NCBI RefSeq assembly: GCF_001422485.1 | Contig: NZ_LMNF01000001.1 | Location: forward strand, 1,215,050-1,279,049 | Source: Agreia sp. Leaf283 | Lineage (GTDB): Bacteria > Actinomycetota > Actinomycetes > Actinomycetales > Microbacteriaceae | Reading direction: 5' to 3' | Length of the DNA: 64,000 bases | In this document: in pieces, positions 25,375 through 34,199 of the stretch | Position numbering within the stretch: the first letter of the stretch is position 1 | Layout: every line of letters starts with the position of its first letter | Position numbers and translations under genes: made by a program | The notes under the pieces: model-generated | What the model was told of the DNA's origin: nothing | What the model saw: the letters and a program-made list of their open reading frames with translations, nothing else | The model's database searches: none

Positions 25375-26502
25375 TTACACGCTGCCGAGCATACGCGCCG
25401 CGGTTCGCACGGCGTCGTCGGTGGTCGTCGCATGAACGGCGAAGCGGATGCGATCGGTCCCGTGCAGCGTGGCCGTCACGCCCGCGTCGGTGAGGGCCGC
25501 GTGCGCCCGCGCGGCGGTGCCGTCGGCGAAGCCCGCCACCACGATGCCGGCGCGCAGGCTGTGCTCGCGCGGCGACAGAACCGGAACGCCCGCGGCGTCG
25601 AGCTCCTCGATCAGCACATCGGCGGTGCCGGCGATGAGCTGCTCGACACGGGCGATGCCTACTGACGACACCAGTTCGAGCGCGCTGGCCAGCGAGCCCA
25701 TGGCCATGGGCGACAGGTTGGTGATGGAGTGGCGCCGGGCATCCGGCAGGATCGCGTGCTCGAGCCCGTCGTAGAGTCCGGTGTTCTCGGCACCGGTCCA
25801 GCTGCCGAGAACCGGGCGGATCGCATCCAGGCCCCGCTCGCTGAACGCGACGAACCCGCCGCCCCAGCCGGCCCGCAGCCACTTCTGCCCGCCTACGGCG
25901 ACGGCGTCGGCGATGGTCCAGTCGGCGTCGATCACGCCGAAGCCCTGAATGCCGTCGACGATCAGCAGGCGGTCGCCGATGACCTCGCGGATGCCGGCCA
26001 GATCGGCGCGGAACCCGGTGCGGAAGTCGACGGCGCTCACGGCGACCGCGTTGATCGACGGGATGAGCGCGTCGCGAACAAGCTCGGGCGTCACGCGGGT
26101 GGGGGCGGAGGGGCCTCCGCCCGGCAGCGTGCGCACGGTGAGCAGCCCCGCGTCCTCCGCCCGGCGCCACGCGTAGACGTTCGCGGGGAACTCGTCGGGG
26201 CTCACGAGAACCTCGCCGCTCACGCCGAAGGCGATCTGCATGAGCCCGAGCGAGGTGCTCGTGGTCAGCGCGATGCGCTCGGAGGGTGTTCCCGTGAGCG
26301 CCGAGACCGCCGCCCGCGCCCGCGCGTCTTCGGAGTGCAGCGTTGCGGAGGCGCTCAAGCCCCCGGCCATCGCGAGGTTCTGCAGTCGCTCGGTGGTCGC
26401 TGCCACCTGACGCGACGGCGGCCCGTAGCTGGCGTGGTTGAGGTAGAGGTGGTCTTCGGCGAAGCTCTCGAGGTACTCGACCTCGTTCAGCGCCGCGCTC
26501 AT
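25375..26502 (-). CDS. Class V aminotransferase-fold PLP enzyme
   Basis: The protein has 375 residues from ATG 26502. The fold-type I class V pattern is clear: N-terminal LYLNHASYGPPSRQ, the Asp of GIQGFGVIDADW, and the PLP lysine in VGGQKWLRAGWGGGFVAF (about residue 195). Relatives include cysteine desulfurase-like and kynureninase-like enzymes, isopenicillin-N epimerase-like proteins and several orphan groups; the substrate is not evident. The start overlaps the stop of the methyltransferase gene (ATGA). A long in-frame extension lies inside that gene and is rejected. Confidence 0.86.
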   Translation of the reverse strand: MSAALNEVEYLESFAEDHLYLNHASYGPPSRQVAATTERLQNLAMAGGLSASATLHSEDARARAAVSALTGTPSERIALTTSTSLGLMQIAFGVSGEVLVSPDEFPANVYAWRRAEDAGLLTVRTLPGGGPSAPTRVTPELVRDALIPSINAVAVSAVDFRTGFRADLAGIREVIGDRLLIVDGIQGFGVIDADWTIADAVAVGGQKWLRAGWGGGFVAFSERGLDAIRPVLGSWTGAENTGLYDGLEHAILPDARRHSITNLSPMAMGSLASALELVSSVGIARVEQLIAGTADVLIEELDAAGVPVLSPREHSLRAGIVVAGFADGTAARAHAALTDAGVTATLHGTDRIRFAVHATTTDDAVRTAARMLGSV

Positions 26503-27272
26503 GCCGTGACCCGCGCGATCGTGACCCGGGTCACGTAGGGCATGGGGTAGCTCGTGCGGCCGGCGAGATCCGGATGCTCGTCGAGCAGCTCCCCGAGGCG
26601 GGCGAGCATCGCGTCGCGCTCGGCGTCGGCCATCGTGATCACGTAGCTTCGCGAGGTGACCATGGCGAAGAACTGCTCCCGGGTCACCTCGTTCACCCAG
26701 CGGAACTCGCGGTAGGCCTGTCGTTCGAGCGGCGCACCGACGGGCGGGGTCACGCTGTCGTACTTCTCGGCCTCGGACGCCCCCATCACCTCGCCGAGTC
26801 GGGCGACCCAGTCGACGTCGGCGTCGCGGATGTTCCACACGAGAGCGAGGGCGCCTCCCGGCTCGAGCACGCGGGCGACCTCGCGCGACGTGGCGTCGAC
26901 GTCGACCCAGTGCCAGGCCTGGGCCACGGTGATGAGCGCGGCGCTCGCGTCGTCGAGCGGAAGGTGCTCGCCGCTGCCCTCGAGCGCGGTGACCGTCGGC
27001 AGGTTCGCGGAGAGCCGCTCACGCATCAGAGCGTCGGGCTCGACCGCCACCACCCGCAGGCCGCGGCCGACGAGCGCCGCCGTGAACTTGCCGGTTCCCG
27101 CGCCGAGGTCGACCAGCGCAGAGTCGGCCGGATGCGCCTGGTCCGCCGGCTGGGCCGGCCCGGCCTGTTCGAGGATCCAGTCGACGGCCTCGGCCGGGTA
27201 GCTCGGACGGCCCCGGTCGTAGTCGCCGACGTTGCGGCCGAAGGACAGGGCATGGTCGGTGGAGCGGGGCAT
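26499..27272 (-). CDS. Class I SAM-dependent methyltransferase
   Basis: This 257-residue protein (start ATG 27272; GTG 27296 is possible) is a UbiE/Methyltransf_11-type enzyme. Motif I is VDLGAGTGKFTAALV (about 44-58). Next come the acidic end of strand 2 (VVAVEPDALM) and the motif II/III region AQAWHWVDVDA. The sequence FGRNVGDYDRGRPSYPAEAV at the start is common to a group of small actinobacterial methyltransferases. It is co-transcribed with the PLP enzyme. The substrate is unknown. Confidence 0.88.
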   Translation of the reverse strand: MPRSTDHALSFGRNVGDYDRGRPSYPAEAVDWILEQAGPAQPADQAHPADSALVDLGAGTGKFTAALVGRGLRVVAVEPDALMRERLSANLPTVTALEGSGEHLPLDDASAALITVAQAWHWVDVDATSREVARVLEPGGALALVWNIRDADVDWVARLGEVMGASEAEKYDSVTPPVGAPLERQAYREFRWVNEVTREQFFAMVTSRSYVITMADAERDAMLARLGELLDEHPDLAGRTSYPMPYVTRVTIARVTA

Positions 27273-27323
27273 GCTGTCGATTCTAGGTTCGACCACCGGG
27301 GCGAGCAGTACTCTTTAAGTCTC

Positions 27324-28211
27324 ATGGAACTCCGCCAACTCGAGCATTTCGTCGCCGTCGCCGAGCACCAGCATTTCACCCGTGCCGCCGAGTCCCTGCA
27401 GATCTCGCAGTCGGGGCTGTCCGCGTCGATCCGGGCCCTCGAGACCGAGCTCGGCACCACGCTGTTCACCCGCAGCACCCGGCGCGTGCAGCTGACTCCC
27501 GCGGGAACCGCGATGCTGGAGGAATCCCAGCGGGCCGTCGCCAGCGCATCCGCCGCCCGCGACGCCGTGCTCGCCGTGCGGGGCGTTCTGCGCGGGGCCC
27601 TGCGCATCGGAACCGAGCAGTGTCTCGGGGGAGTGCACCTGCCTCGGGAGCTCGCCGACTTCCGGCGCTCGCACCCGGCCGTGTCGGTGCGGCTCGGATT
27701 CGCCGGATCGACGCAGCTGATCGACCAGGTCGCCGGCGGGCTGCTCGACCTCGCGCTGGTCGCCGACTGCGGTGTCGTTCCGGCGACGGTCGAGCTGCTT
27801 CCTATCGCGTCGGAGGGCTTCGTGGTGCTGTGCCACCCGGATCACCCGCTCGCCGGTCGGGGCCGGGTCGAGATCGGCGACCTCGCAGACGAGACGTTCG
27901 TCGGATTCGCAGACGGGTGGGCGGCCCGGGTGCTCGCCGACCGCGCGTTCGCCGACGAGGGGCTGACGCACTCGGTCGAGCTCGAGGTCGGAGACGTGGG
28001 GTCGTTGCTCGATCTTGTGGGCTACGGGCTCGGCGTGGCCGTGGTTCCCGCTCACTTCGCGTTCAAGAGGCCGGAACTGCTGAGCGCCGTTCCCGTGACG
28101 CACGAGGCGCTGGTCTGGACGACCGCGATAGCCGTTCCGCGCCAGGCCGCACCGGCCGCCGCCGCCCTCGTGGGGCGCCTGCGGCAGCCGGCGCTGAAGC
28201 CCGCCGCGTAG
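27324..28211 (+). CDS. LysR family transcriptional regulator
   Basis: The protein has 295 residues with a classic LysR winged helix at 1-60 (MELRQLEHFVAVAEHQHFTR, then LQISQSGLSASIRALE) and a two-lobed LysR substrate-binding domain (about 88-290). It is divergent from the methyltransferase/PLP operon across 51 bp, so that operon is the likely target. It is convergent with the first aldo/keto reductase. A longer in-frame extension is antisense to the methyltransferase gene and is rejected. Confidence 0.92.
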   Translation: MELRQLEHFVAVAEHQHFTRAAESLQISQSGLSASIRALETELGTTLFTRSTRRVQLTPAGTAMLEESQRAVASASAARDAVLAVRGVLRGALRIGTEQCLGGVHLPRELADFRRSHPAVSVRLGFAGSTQLIDQVAGGLLDLALVADCGVVPATVELLPIASEGFVVLCHPDHPLAGRGRVEIGDLADETFVGFADGWAARVLADRAFADEGLTHSVELEVGDVGSLLDLVGYGLGVAVVPAHFAFKRPELLSAVPVTHEALVWTTAIAVPRQAAPAAAALVGRLRQPALKPAA

Positions 28212-28213
28212 CG

Positions 28214-29074
28214 CTACGCGTCGAGGGCCGCGAACTCCTCGGCGGTCAGCTCGAAGTCGGCCGCGAGGGCCGAGTTCGTGATCGACTCGGGGCGGGATGC
28301 ACCCGGAATCGGGATGACCTGCGGCGACTTCGCGAGCTCCCAGGCGAGGCAGACGATCTGCGGCGTCACTCCGCGGTCGCGGGCGATGCGACCGAAGGCC
28401 TCGTAGCTCTCGCCCAGCGACGCGGCATTCGTGATGCCGCCGAGAGGGCTCCAGGGAAGGAACGCGATGCGCAGCTCGTCGGCGAGAACGAGCTCCTTCT
28501 CGCTCGACCGGAACTTCGGCGAGAACTGGTTCTGCACCGACACGAGGCGACCGCCCAGGATCTCGTTCGCCTGACGGATCTGATCGGGGTCGGCGTTCGA
28601 GATGCCGGCCATGCGGATCGTGCCCGCATCCAGAAGCTCGCGCAGCGCGCCGATCGAGTCTGCGTACGGAACCGACGGGTCCGGCCGGTGGTACTGGTAG
28701 AGGCCGATCGCGTCGACGCCCAGGCGCTTGGCCGAGGCCTCGGCGGCCTGCTTGAGGTAGTCCGGATGCCCGTTCTGCGCCCACGGTCCGGACGCGGGCC
28801 GCAGGTGGCCGCCCTTGGTCGCGACCAGAACGCCGGACGTGTCGCCGCCGTAGCTCTTCAGCGCCCTGGCGATGAGCAGTTCGTTGTGGCCGACCTCGTC
28901 TTCGGCGGCGAGGTGATAGGCGTCCGCCGTGTCGATGAAGGTGACATCCGCGTCGAGGGCGGCGTGGATGGTGGAGATGGAGCGCTCCTCGTCAGGGCGT
29001 CCTTCGATCGACATGGGCATGCCGCCCAGTCCGATGGCGCTGACGGAGATGTCGCCGATGGTGCGTTGCTTCAT
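28214..29074 (-). CDS. Aldo/keto reductase
   Basis: The protein has 286 residues and a complete (beta/alpha)8 aldo/keto reductase. The catalytic Asp and Tyr are in FIDTADAYHLA, the Lys in VLVATKGGH, and the His in YQYHRPDPSVP. The C-terminal NADPH-binding IPIPGASRPESI is present. It is the last of two collinear reductase genes; a 72-bp gap with an intergenic repeat lies between them. The substrate is unknown. Confidence 0.92.
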   Translation of the reverse strand: MKQRTIGDISVSAIGLGGMPMSIEGRPDEERSISTIHAALDADVTFIDTADAYHLAAEDEVGHNELLIARALKSYGGDTSGVLVATKGGHLRPASGPWAQNGHPDYLKQAAEASAKRLGVDAIGLYQYHRPDPSVPYADSIGALRELLDAGTIRMAGISNADPDQIRQANEILGGRLVSVQNQFSPKFRSSEKELVLADELRIAFLPWSPLGGITNAASLGESYEAFGRIARDRGVTPQIVCLAWELAKSPQVIPIPGASRPESITNSALAADFELTAEEFAALDA

Positions 29075-29118
29075 GGGGTTCCTTTCAGATGGTGAGAGTG
29101 CGCGGGGTGAGCATGCTG

Positions 29119-29138
29119 CCCTTCGACAGGCTCAGGGA
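29119..29138. repeat. Single CCCTTCGACAGGCTCAGGGA element
   Basis: This 20-bp element lies between two aldo/keto reductase genes. It is the reverse complement of the CCCTGAGCCTGTCGAAGG unit that forms arrays at 47.8 kb and is related to the elements at 49.7-49.85 kb. Such elements are scattered in intergenic regions of many actinobacteria. Confidence 0.8.
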
Positions 29139-29146
29139 ACGGCGCA

Positions 29147-30115
29147 CTACCAGGCGTAGTCCTCGGGGGAGGTCTTGTGGCCGGGGAAGATCTCGTCGAG
29201 CCGACCCAGGGCATCCTCGTCGAGGGTGATGTCGACCGATGCGATGGCCGTGTCGAGCTGATTCATCGTGCGCGGCCCGGTGATCGGAGCCGTCACCGCG
29301 GGCTGGTGCAGCAGCCAGGCGAGGGCCAGCTCGGCGGGCGAGTGCCCGAGCTCGGCGGCGAACGCCTCGTACTTCTCGAGCTGCGGGCGCAGCTTCTCGA
29401 GTTCGTCGTCGGAACGCGAGCGGCGACGCGACCCGTCGGCCTCTTTGTCGAGCACGCCGGCGAGCAGCCCGCCCTGCAGTGGCGACCAGGGGATGACGCC
29501 GAGTCCGTAGGCCTGGGCCGCCGGAAGCACCTCGCGCTCGACGTCGCGCACGATGAGGTTGTAGATCGACTGCTCGCTCACGAGGCCGGTGAAGTGGCGT
29601 GCCTTGGCGGCCTCCTGGGCCTGGGCGATGTGCCAGCCGGCGAAGTTGCTGCTGCCGGCGTAGAGGATCTTGCCCTGCTGCACGGCGACCTCGATCGCCT
29701 GCCAGATCTCCTCCCATGGCGTCGCGCGGTCGACGTGGTGGAACTGGTACAGGTCGATGTAGTCGGTCTGCAGCCGGGTGAGGCTCGCGTCGAGCGCGCG
29801 CCGGATGTTGAGCGCCGAGAGCTTGCCGTCGTTGGGGTAGGCGCTCATGTCGCCGTAGAGCTTCGTCGCGAGCACGGTCTTCTCGCGGCGTCCGCCGCCC
29901 TGTGCGAAGAAGCGGCCCACGATCTCCTCCGTCGCGCCGCGGCCGAGGTCCTGGCCGTAGACGTTGGCCGTGTCGAAGAAGTTGACGCCCTGCGCGTGCG
30001 CGGCATCCATGATCGCGTGCGAATCGGGCTCGCTGGTCTGCGGGCCGAAATTCATCGTGCCGAGCACGACGCGCGAGACGCGAAGGCCCGTTCGTCCGAG
30101 GTGTGTGTATTCCAT
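29147..30115 (-). CDS. Aldo/keto reductase, second copy
   Basis: The protein has 322 residues. FFDTANVYGQDLGRG holds the Asp/Tyr pair, ATKLYGDM the Lys and YQFHHVDRATP the His of the tetrad, with PITGPRTMNQLD as cofactor region. The N-terminus (MEYTHLGRTGLRVSRVVLGT) is that of the large AKR12/YhdN-like group. It is distinct in sequence from the downstream gene, so this is not a recent duplication. Confidence 0.92.
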   Translation of the reverse strand: MEYTHLGRTGLRVSRVVLGTMNFGPQTSEPDSHAIMDAAHAQGVNFFDTANVYGQDLGRGATEEIVGRFFAQGGGRREKTVLATKLYGDMSAYPNDGKLSALNIRRALDASLTRLQTDYIDLYQFHHVDRATPWEEIWQAIEVAVQQGKILYAGSSNFAGWHIAQAQEAAKARHFTGLVSEQSIYNLIVRDVEREVLPAAQAYGLGVIPWSPLQGGLLAGVLDKEADGSRRRSRSDDELEKLRPQLEKYEAFAAELGHSPAELALAWLLHQPAVTAPITGPRTMNQLDTAIASVDITLDEDALGRLDEIFPGHKTSPEDYAW

Positions 30116-30288
30116 GGCTCCAGCCTGCGCGCCGTCGCCCCGGCCTGTCCAACAGGGAACCCCGATCGTATTGACGCCTCGCCCTTCTCAATCGTGCAGG
30201 CTCTCCATCGCACGGCCTTGGGGGGTAACGCTGTCAGGGGTTGAGGCAGTGCCTCCCTCGCGAGGAGCGCGCGGCGTAGCGTCGAGCC

Positions 30289-31176
30289 ATGACCACTGAA
30301 CTGACCCTCAACAACGGCGTCACCCTTCCCTCCCTGGGCCTCGGCGTCTTCCAGAGCTCGCCCGAAGACACGGCGAACGCCGTCGAGACCGCCCTGAACG
30401 TCGGCTACCGGCACATCGACACCGCTGCGGCCTACGGCAACGAACGCCAGGTCGGCGAGGGCCTGCGCCGCTCGGGAGTCGATCGCTCACACGTGTTCAT
30501 CGAGACCAAGGTCTGGGTCACCGACTACGGCTACGACGAGACCCTGCACGCCTTCGAGAAGGCGACCCGCAAGCTCGGCGTCGACCAGCTCGACCTGCTG
30601 ATCCTCCACCAGCCGATCCCCTCACGCTTCGACGCCACGATCGCCGCCTACAAGGCCCTCGAGACGCTGTATGCCGACGGGCGCGTGCGGGCGATCGGGG
30701 TCAGCAACTTCACGCCGGCGCACCTCGACCGGCTGTTCGAGGCCACGACTGTCGTTCCGGCCGTGAACCAGGTCGAGCTGCACCCCTACTTCGCCCAGCC
30801 CGACGTGCAGCGCGCCGACGCCGAACACGGCATCCTCACGCAGGCGTGGTCTCCGATCGGGGGAATCACGTTCTACCCGGGCTGGGGCGACGAGCGCCGC
30901 AGCGTGATGGACGACCAGACCATCGCATCCATCGCCGAAGGCCACGGCAAGAGCCCGGCCCAGGTCATGCTGCGCTGGCACATCCAGGAGGGCCGCTCGG
31001 CGATCCCGAAGTCGACGAACCCCGTTCGCATCGCCGAGAACTTCGAGGTCTTCGACTTCGAGCTCAGCGACGACGAGATCGCCCGGATCGACGCCCTCGA
31101 CACGGGCGTGCGCAGCGGGCCCGATCCGGATGTCTTCCGCCCGGCCCTCTTCGACAGGTCCATTTCCGAAGACTGA
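30289..31176 (+). CDS. Aldo/keto reductase of the 2,5-diketo-D-gluconate reductase group
   Basis: The protein has 295 residues. It has GYRHIDTAAAYGNERQVGEG (Asp/Tyr), IETKVWVTDYGYDE (Lys), LLILHQPIPSRF (His) and the C-terminal IPKSTNPVRIAENFEVFDFE typical of AKR5-type enzymes. It is divergent from the other two reductases, across 174 bp in which I see no strong palindrome. The ATG is 6 bases after TAGCGT, so it may be leaderless. NADPH-dependent reduction of a small aldehyde or ketone is assumed. Confidence 0.92.
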   Translation: MTTELTLNNGVTLPSLGLGVFQSSPEDTANAVETALNVGYRHIDTAAAYGNERQVGEGLRRSGVDRSHVFIETKVWVTDYGYDETLHAFEKATRKLGVDQLDLLILHQPIPSRFDATIAAYKALETLYADGRVRAIGVSNFTPAHLDRLFEATTVVPAVNQVELHPYFAQPDVQRADAEHGILTQAWSPIGGITFYPGWGDERRSVMDDQTIASIAEGHGKSPAQVMLRWHIQEGRSAIPKSTNPVRIAENFEVFDFELSDDEIARIDALDTGVRSGPDPDVFRPALFDRSISED

Positions 31177-31245
31177 GGCTCGGGGCGGGGAGGGACCCGT
31201 TTGACTGTGGGGGTTCTCCGAGGTGCGATCCCTATGCTCGTGGGC

Positions 31246-31341
31246 ATGACATCGTCTGCGAGTAAATCCGACCATCACCGATCCGGCGCCCGGGTGACCC
31301 CGGGCGTGCACCCTGATCAGGCGGCGGAGGTCCGTCGATGA
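31246..31341 (+). CDS. Possible 31-residue leader peptide ahead of the CNNM/HlyC gene
   Basis: A short frame starts at ATG 31246, 7 bases after TATGCT (31233-31238), the arrangement expected of a leaderless mRNA. It reads MTSSASKSDHHRSGARVTPG and ends with a TGA that overlaps the ATG of the next gene as ATGA. The arrangement suggests translational coupling of the transporter-like gene to a leader. The peptide itself has no recognised family. Confidence 0.4.
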   Translation: MTSSASKSDHHRSGARVTPGVHPDQAAEVRR

Positions 31342-32639
31342 ACGGCGAACTCGTCGTCAGCATCGTTCTCGTCATCGTCTTCGTTCTCGTGGGCGGCGTC
31401 TTCGCCGCCACCGAGATGGCGCTGGTGACCCTGCGCGAGAGTCAGATCAACGCGATAGCCCAGCGAGGCAGGCGTGGAAAAACCGTTGCAGGGCTGGCCC
31501 GCAATCCGAACACCTTCCTCTCGGCCGTGCAGATCGGCGTGACCGTCGCCGGCTTCGCGTCGGCGGCCTACGGGGCGTCGTCGATCGCTCCGTCGGTCAC
31601 GCCGCTGCTCGAGAACCTCGGCCTCTCGGCCGCGGCCGCCTCGACCACCGCCACGATCATCCTGACCCTGCTCATCGCGTACCTGTCGCTGGTGCTCGGG
31701 GAGCTCGTGCCCAAGCGGCTCGCCATCCAGCACAACGCCCGGTTCTCGTACGCCGTCGCGCCCGTGCTCGGCGGTTTCGCCACCCTGATGCGGCCGGTGA
31801 TCTGGCTGCTGTCGGTGTCGACGAACGCTGTCGTGCGGCTGCTCGGCGGCGACCCCAACAAGACGGGCGACAAGCTCTCCGACGAGGAGCTGCGCGAGAT
31901 CGTGACCAGCCACGAGGGCCTGCCCGACGACGAGCGGCGCATGCTCGACGACGTGCTCTCGCTGCGCGACCGGCAGGTGAGTGAGATCATGCGGCCCCGC
32001 CCCGAGGTCGTGGCGCTGACCGTCGACGATTCGATCGCCGACGCGCTCGAGTCGGTGCGCGCGCTGCCGTACTCGCGGTTTCCGGTCGTCGACGCATCGA
32101 TCGACGACATCGTCGGCTTCGTGCACGTGCGCGACCTGTACGAGGCGTCGAGTTCGTCGACCGGGCTGCGCGAGCTGATGCGACCGATTCCCTACATTCC
32201 GTCGACCGCCGGCGTGCTGCCGACCCTCACGGGCCTGCGCGCATCCGGCGACCAGATCGCGGTCGTCTTCGACGAGTACGGCGGAACAGACGGCATCGTC
32301 ACCCTCGAAGACCTCGTCGAGGAGATCGTGGGCGAGATCTTCGACGAGTACGACACCGAGACCGCGGCCGCGGCCATGATGGAGCAGGGCGGCTCGGTCG
32401 ACGGGCGCCTGAACTTCCAGGACTTCGAGGAGGCGACGGGCGTGACCCTGCCGCCCGCGGCATCCGACACCGTGGCGGGCTTCGTCGTCGAGAGGCTCGG
32501 CCGTCTCGCGGTGGTGGGAGACAGCGTGGAGGTCGACGGCGGCACGCTGCAGGTGGCGGCGATGGACCGCCGCCGCATCTCCGAACTGCTCTACACCCCG
32601 ACCCTGACGACGCCCACACGGGCGGCGGAGGCGGAGTAG
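31338..32639 (+). CDS. CNNM/CorC-HlyC family membrane protein (DUF21-CBS)
   Basis: The protein has 433 residues: a DUF21/CNNM membrane domain with about four spans (1-190), a pair of CBS domains (about 205-330, [20 protein letters not shown] and the second repeat), and a C-terminal CorC_HlyC domain (about 350-425). The family is often called hemolysin, but members are linked to Mg2+/Co2+ efflux or tolerance. The ATG overlaps a short upstream reading frame by 4 bp. The C-terminal Pro/Thr/Ala tail is short. Confidence 0.9.
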   Translation: MNGELVVSIVLVIVFVLVGGVFAATEMALVTLRESQINAIAQRGRRGKTVAGLARNPNTFLSAVQIGVTVAGFASAAYGASSIAPSVTPLLENLGLSAAAASTTATIILTLLIAYLSLVLGELVPKRLAIQHNARFSYAVAPVLGGFATLMRPVIWLLSVSTNAVVRLLGGDPNKTGDKLSDEELREIVTSHEGLPDDERRMLDDVLSLRDRQVSEIMRPRPEVVALTVDDSIADALESVRALPYSRFPVVDASIDDIVGFVHVRDLYEASSSSTGLRELMRPIPYIPSTAGVLPTLTGLRASGDQIAVVFDEYGGTDGIVTLEDLVEEIVGEIFDEYDTETAAAAMMEQGGSVDGRLNFQDFEEATGVTLPPAASDTVAGFVVERLGRLAVVGDSVEVDGGTLQVAAMDRRRISELLYTPTLTTPTRAAEAE

Positions 32640-32655
32640 CGGCGGCGAGCCGAGG

Positions 32656-33633
32656 CTACGGGCGCAGCAGCACCTTGCCGGCGCGGCCCGCGACGAAGTT
32701 CGCGGCAGCCGCCTCGCGGGCCTCGTCGAAGGAGTAGATCTTCTCGACGGGAAGCGTCAGCGAGCCGTCTCCGATGCGCGTGACGAGTTCGCCGAGCAGG
32801 GCGGCGCGCTTCGCGCCGTCCATGCCGCCCATGACCTTCGAGCCCCAGAATCCCGAGACCGAGATGCTCTTGAAGATGACGGGGCCGGAGGGGATCTCCA
32901 TGACGGGGGAGTTCATCGCCCCGAAGACCACGAGTCGGCCGTTCTCGGCGAGCAGCGACACGATGTCGCCGGCGGCCGATCCTCCGACCGAGTCGACGCC
33001 GACCGTGATCGCGGCACCCGAGGTGATCTCGGCGACCGTGTCGCGCCATCCCTCGGTGTCGGTGGCGACGACGTTGCCGATGCCCTGGGCCTTCAGCTCG
33101 TCGACTCCGGCCGCGCGGCGCACGAGGCCGAGCACGTTGATGCCCCGGGCCGCGGCGAGCTGGGCGACGAGTCGACCGACCGCACCGTTGGCGGCGTTCT
33201 GAACGAGCCAGTCGCCCTCGGCCAGGTCGAGAGTGTCGAGCAGGCTGATGGCGCTGAACGGCATCGACACGAGCTGCGCGGCGACCTCGTCGGAGATCGC
33301 GTCGCCGACGGGGATGAGCCCGGCGGCCTTGGCGACGAAGTACTCGGCCCACACGCCGAAGGTGCCGCCGGTGGCCACGCGCTGGCCGATCTCGAGGCCG
33401 GTCACGCCCTCGCCCAGAGCGTCGATGACGCCCACGGCCTCTGTTCCGGCCCGGGCAGGCAGCTCGGGCTTGAACCCGTAGGTGCCGCGGATCGTCCACA
33501 GGTCGTGGTTGTGGATGGGGCTCAGAAGGGTGCGCACGCGCACCTCGCCGGCACCGGGCTCCGGGGTGGCGACGGTCTCGACGGTGAGGACCTCTGCGGG
33601 GTCTCCGAATTCGTTGTGGATGAGGGCGCGCAT
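32656..33633 (-). CDS. Zinc-less MDR oxidoreductase (quinone reductase-like)
   Basis: This 325-residue medium-chain dehydrogenase/reductase has an N-terminal GroES-like part (to about 130) and an NADPH-binding Rossmann part with NAANGAVGRLVAQLAAARG. The conserved GxxGVD-type run is GVDSVGGSAAG. Structural zinc cysteines are absent, as in the quinone oxidoreductase and enoyl reductase subgroups. It is the second gene of a TetR-controlled operon, 79 bp behind the DUF1304 gene. Confidence 0.9.
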   Translation of the reverse strand: MRALIHNEFGDPAEVLTVETVATPEPGAGEVRVRTLLSPIHNHDLWTIRGTYGFKPELPARAGTEAVGVIDALGEGVTGLEIGQRVATGGTFGVWAEYFVAKAAGLIPVGDAISDEVAAQLVSMPFSAISLLDTLDLAEGDWLVQNAANGAVGRLVAQLAAARGINVLGLVRRAAGVDELKAQGIGNVVATDTEGWRDTVAEITSGAAITVGVDSVGGSAAGDIVSLLAENGRLVVFGAMNSPVMEIPSGPVIFKSISVSGFWGSKVMGGMDGAKRAALLGELVTRIGDGSLTLPVEKIYSFDEAREAAAANFVAGRAGKVLLRP

Positions 33634-33712
33634 GATGATCTCGACTTTCTGTGGTTCTGGCGCTGGCGATGCAGGGCCGGTGTTGATGGAGTGCGGGTGG
33701 TGATGGATGCCG

Positions 33713-34102
33713 TCAGACGGCGAGCGCGATGATCGTTGCGATCACCGCGAGAAGGGGGATTCCGCCCTGCCGGATCGCGGCGGACCGCTTCGACGGCGTA
33801 GAGAGGAACAGCACGGCCGCCGCCGCGAGCATCGAGCCGGTGCCGACCAGCATGAGCGCGGGGCCGACCGGCGAGGTGCTCACGAGAACGAACACGATGC
33901 CGATGACCGTGACGATCGCGAGGAAGAGGTTGTAGAAGCCCTGGTTGTAGGCGAGCGAGCGGGTCGCCTCGACCTCTGCGGTGGATGCCGGTCCGAACGT
34001 CTTGCGGGCGGCCGGGCCATCCCACGCCAGAGACTCCATGAAGAAGATGTAGACGTGCAGGGCGGCGGCGAGTGCGGCGAGCACGACGGCGGCGATGATC
34101 AT
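33713..34102 (-). CDS. DUF1304 family membrane protein
   Basis: The protein has 129 residues and four transmembrane segments. The N-terminal LHVYIFFMESLAWDGPAARK and AYNQGFYNLFLA are diagnostic for DUF1304. The function is unknown. The start follows AAAAAAGGACC. Its promoter is unusually clear: minus-strand -35 CTGACA (34159-34164), 18-bp spacer, -10 TATAGT (34135-34140), with a palindrome inside the spacer. Confidence 0.9.
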   Translation of the reverse strand: MIIAAVVLAALAAALHVYIFFMESLAWDGPAARKTFGPASTAEVEATRSLAYNQGFYNLFLAIVTVIGIVFVLVSTSPVGPALMLVGTGSMLAAAAVLFLSTPSKRSAAIRQGGIPLLAVIATIIALAV

Positions 34103-34134
34103 GATTAAGGTCCTTTTTTTGAACTGACCGTTTC

Positions 34135-34164
34135 ACTATAGACTCAATCGACCGCGATTGTCAG
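34135..34164 (-). promoter_or_regulatory. Sigma-70-type promoter of the DUF1304/MDR operon with operator in the spacer
   Basis: Minus strand: -35 CTGACA, 18-bp spacer, -10 TATAGT, each one mismatch from consensus. The perfect inverted repeat CAATCG-accg-CGATTG (34145-34160) fills the spacer. The divergent TetR gene starts 36 bp away. I infer repression by that TetR protein through steric block of polymerase. Confidence 0.75.
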
Positions 34165-34199
34165 GTCGTAGCCATCGTCAGGTCGGAAGGAGCCGGGTC

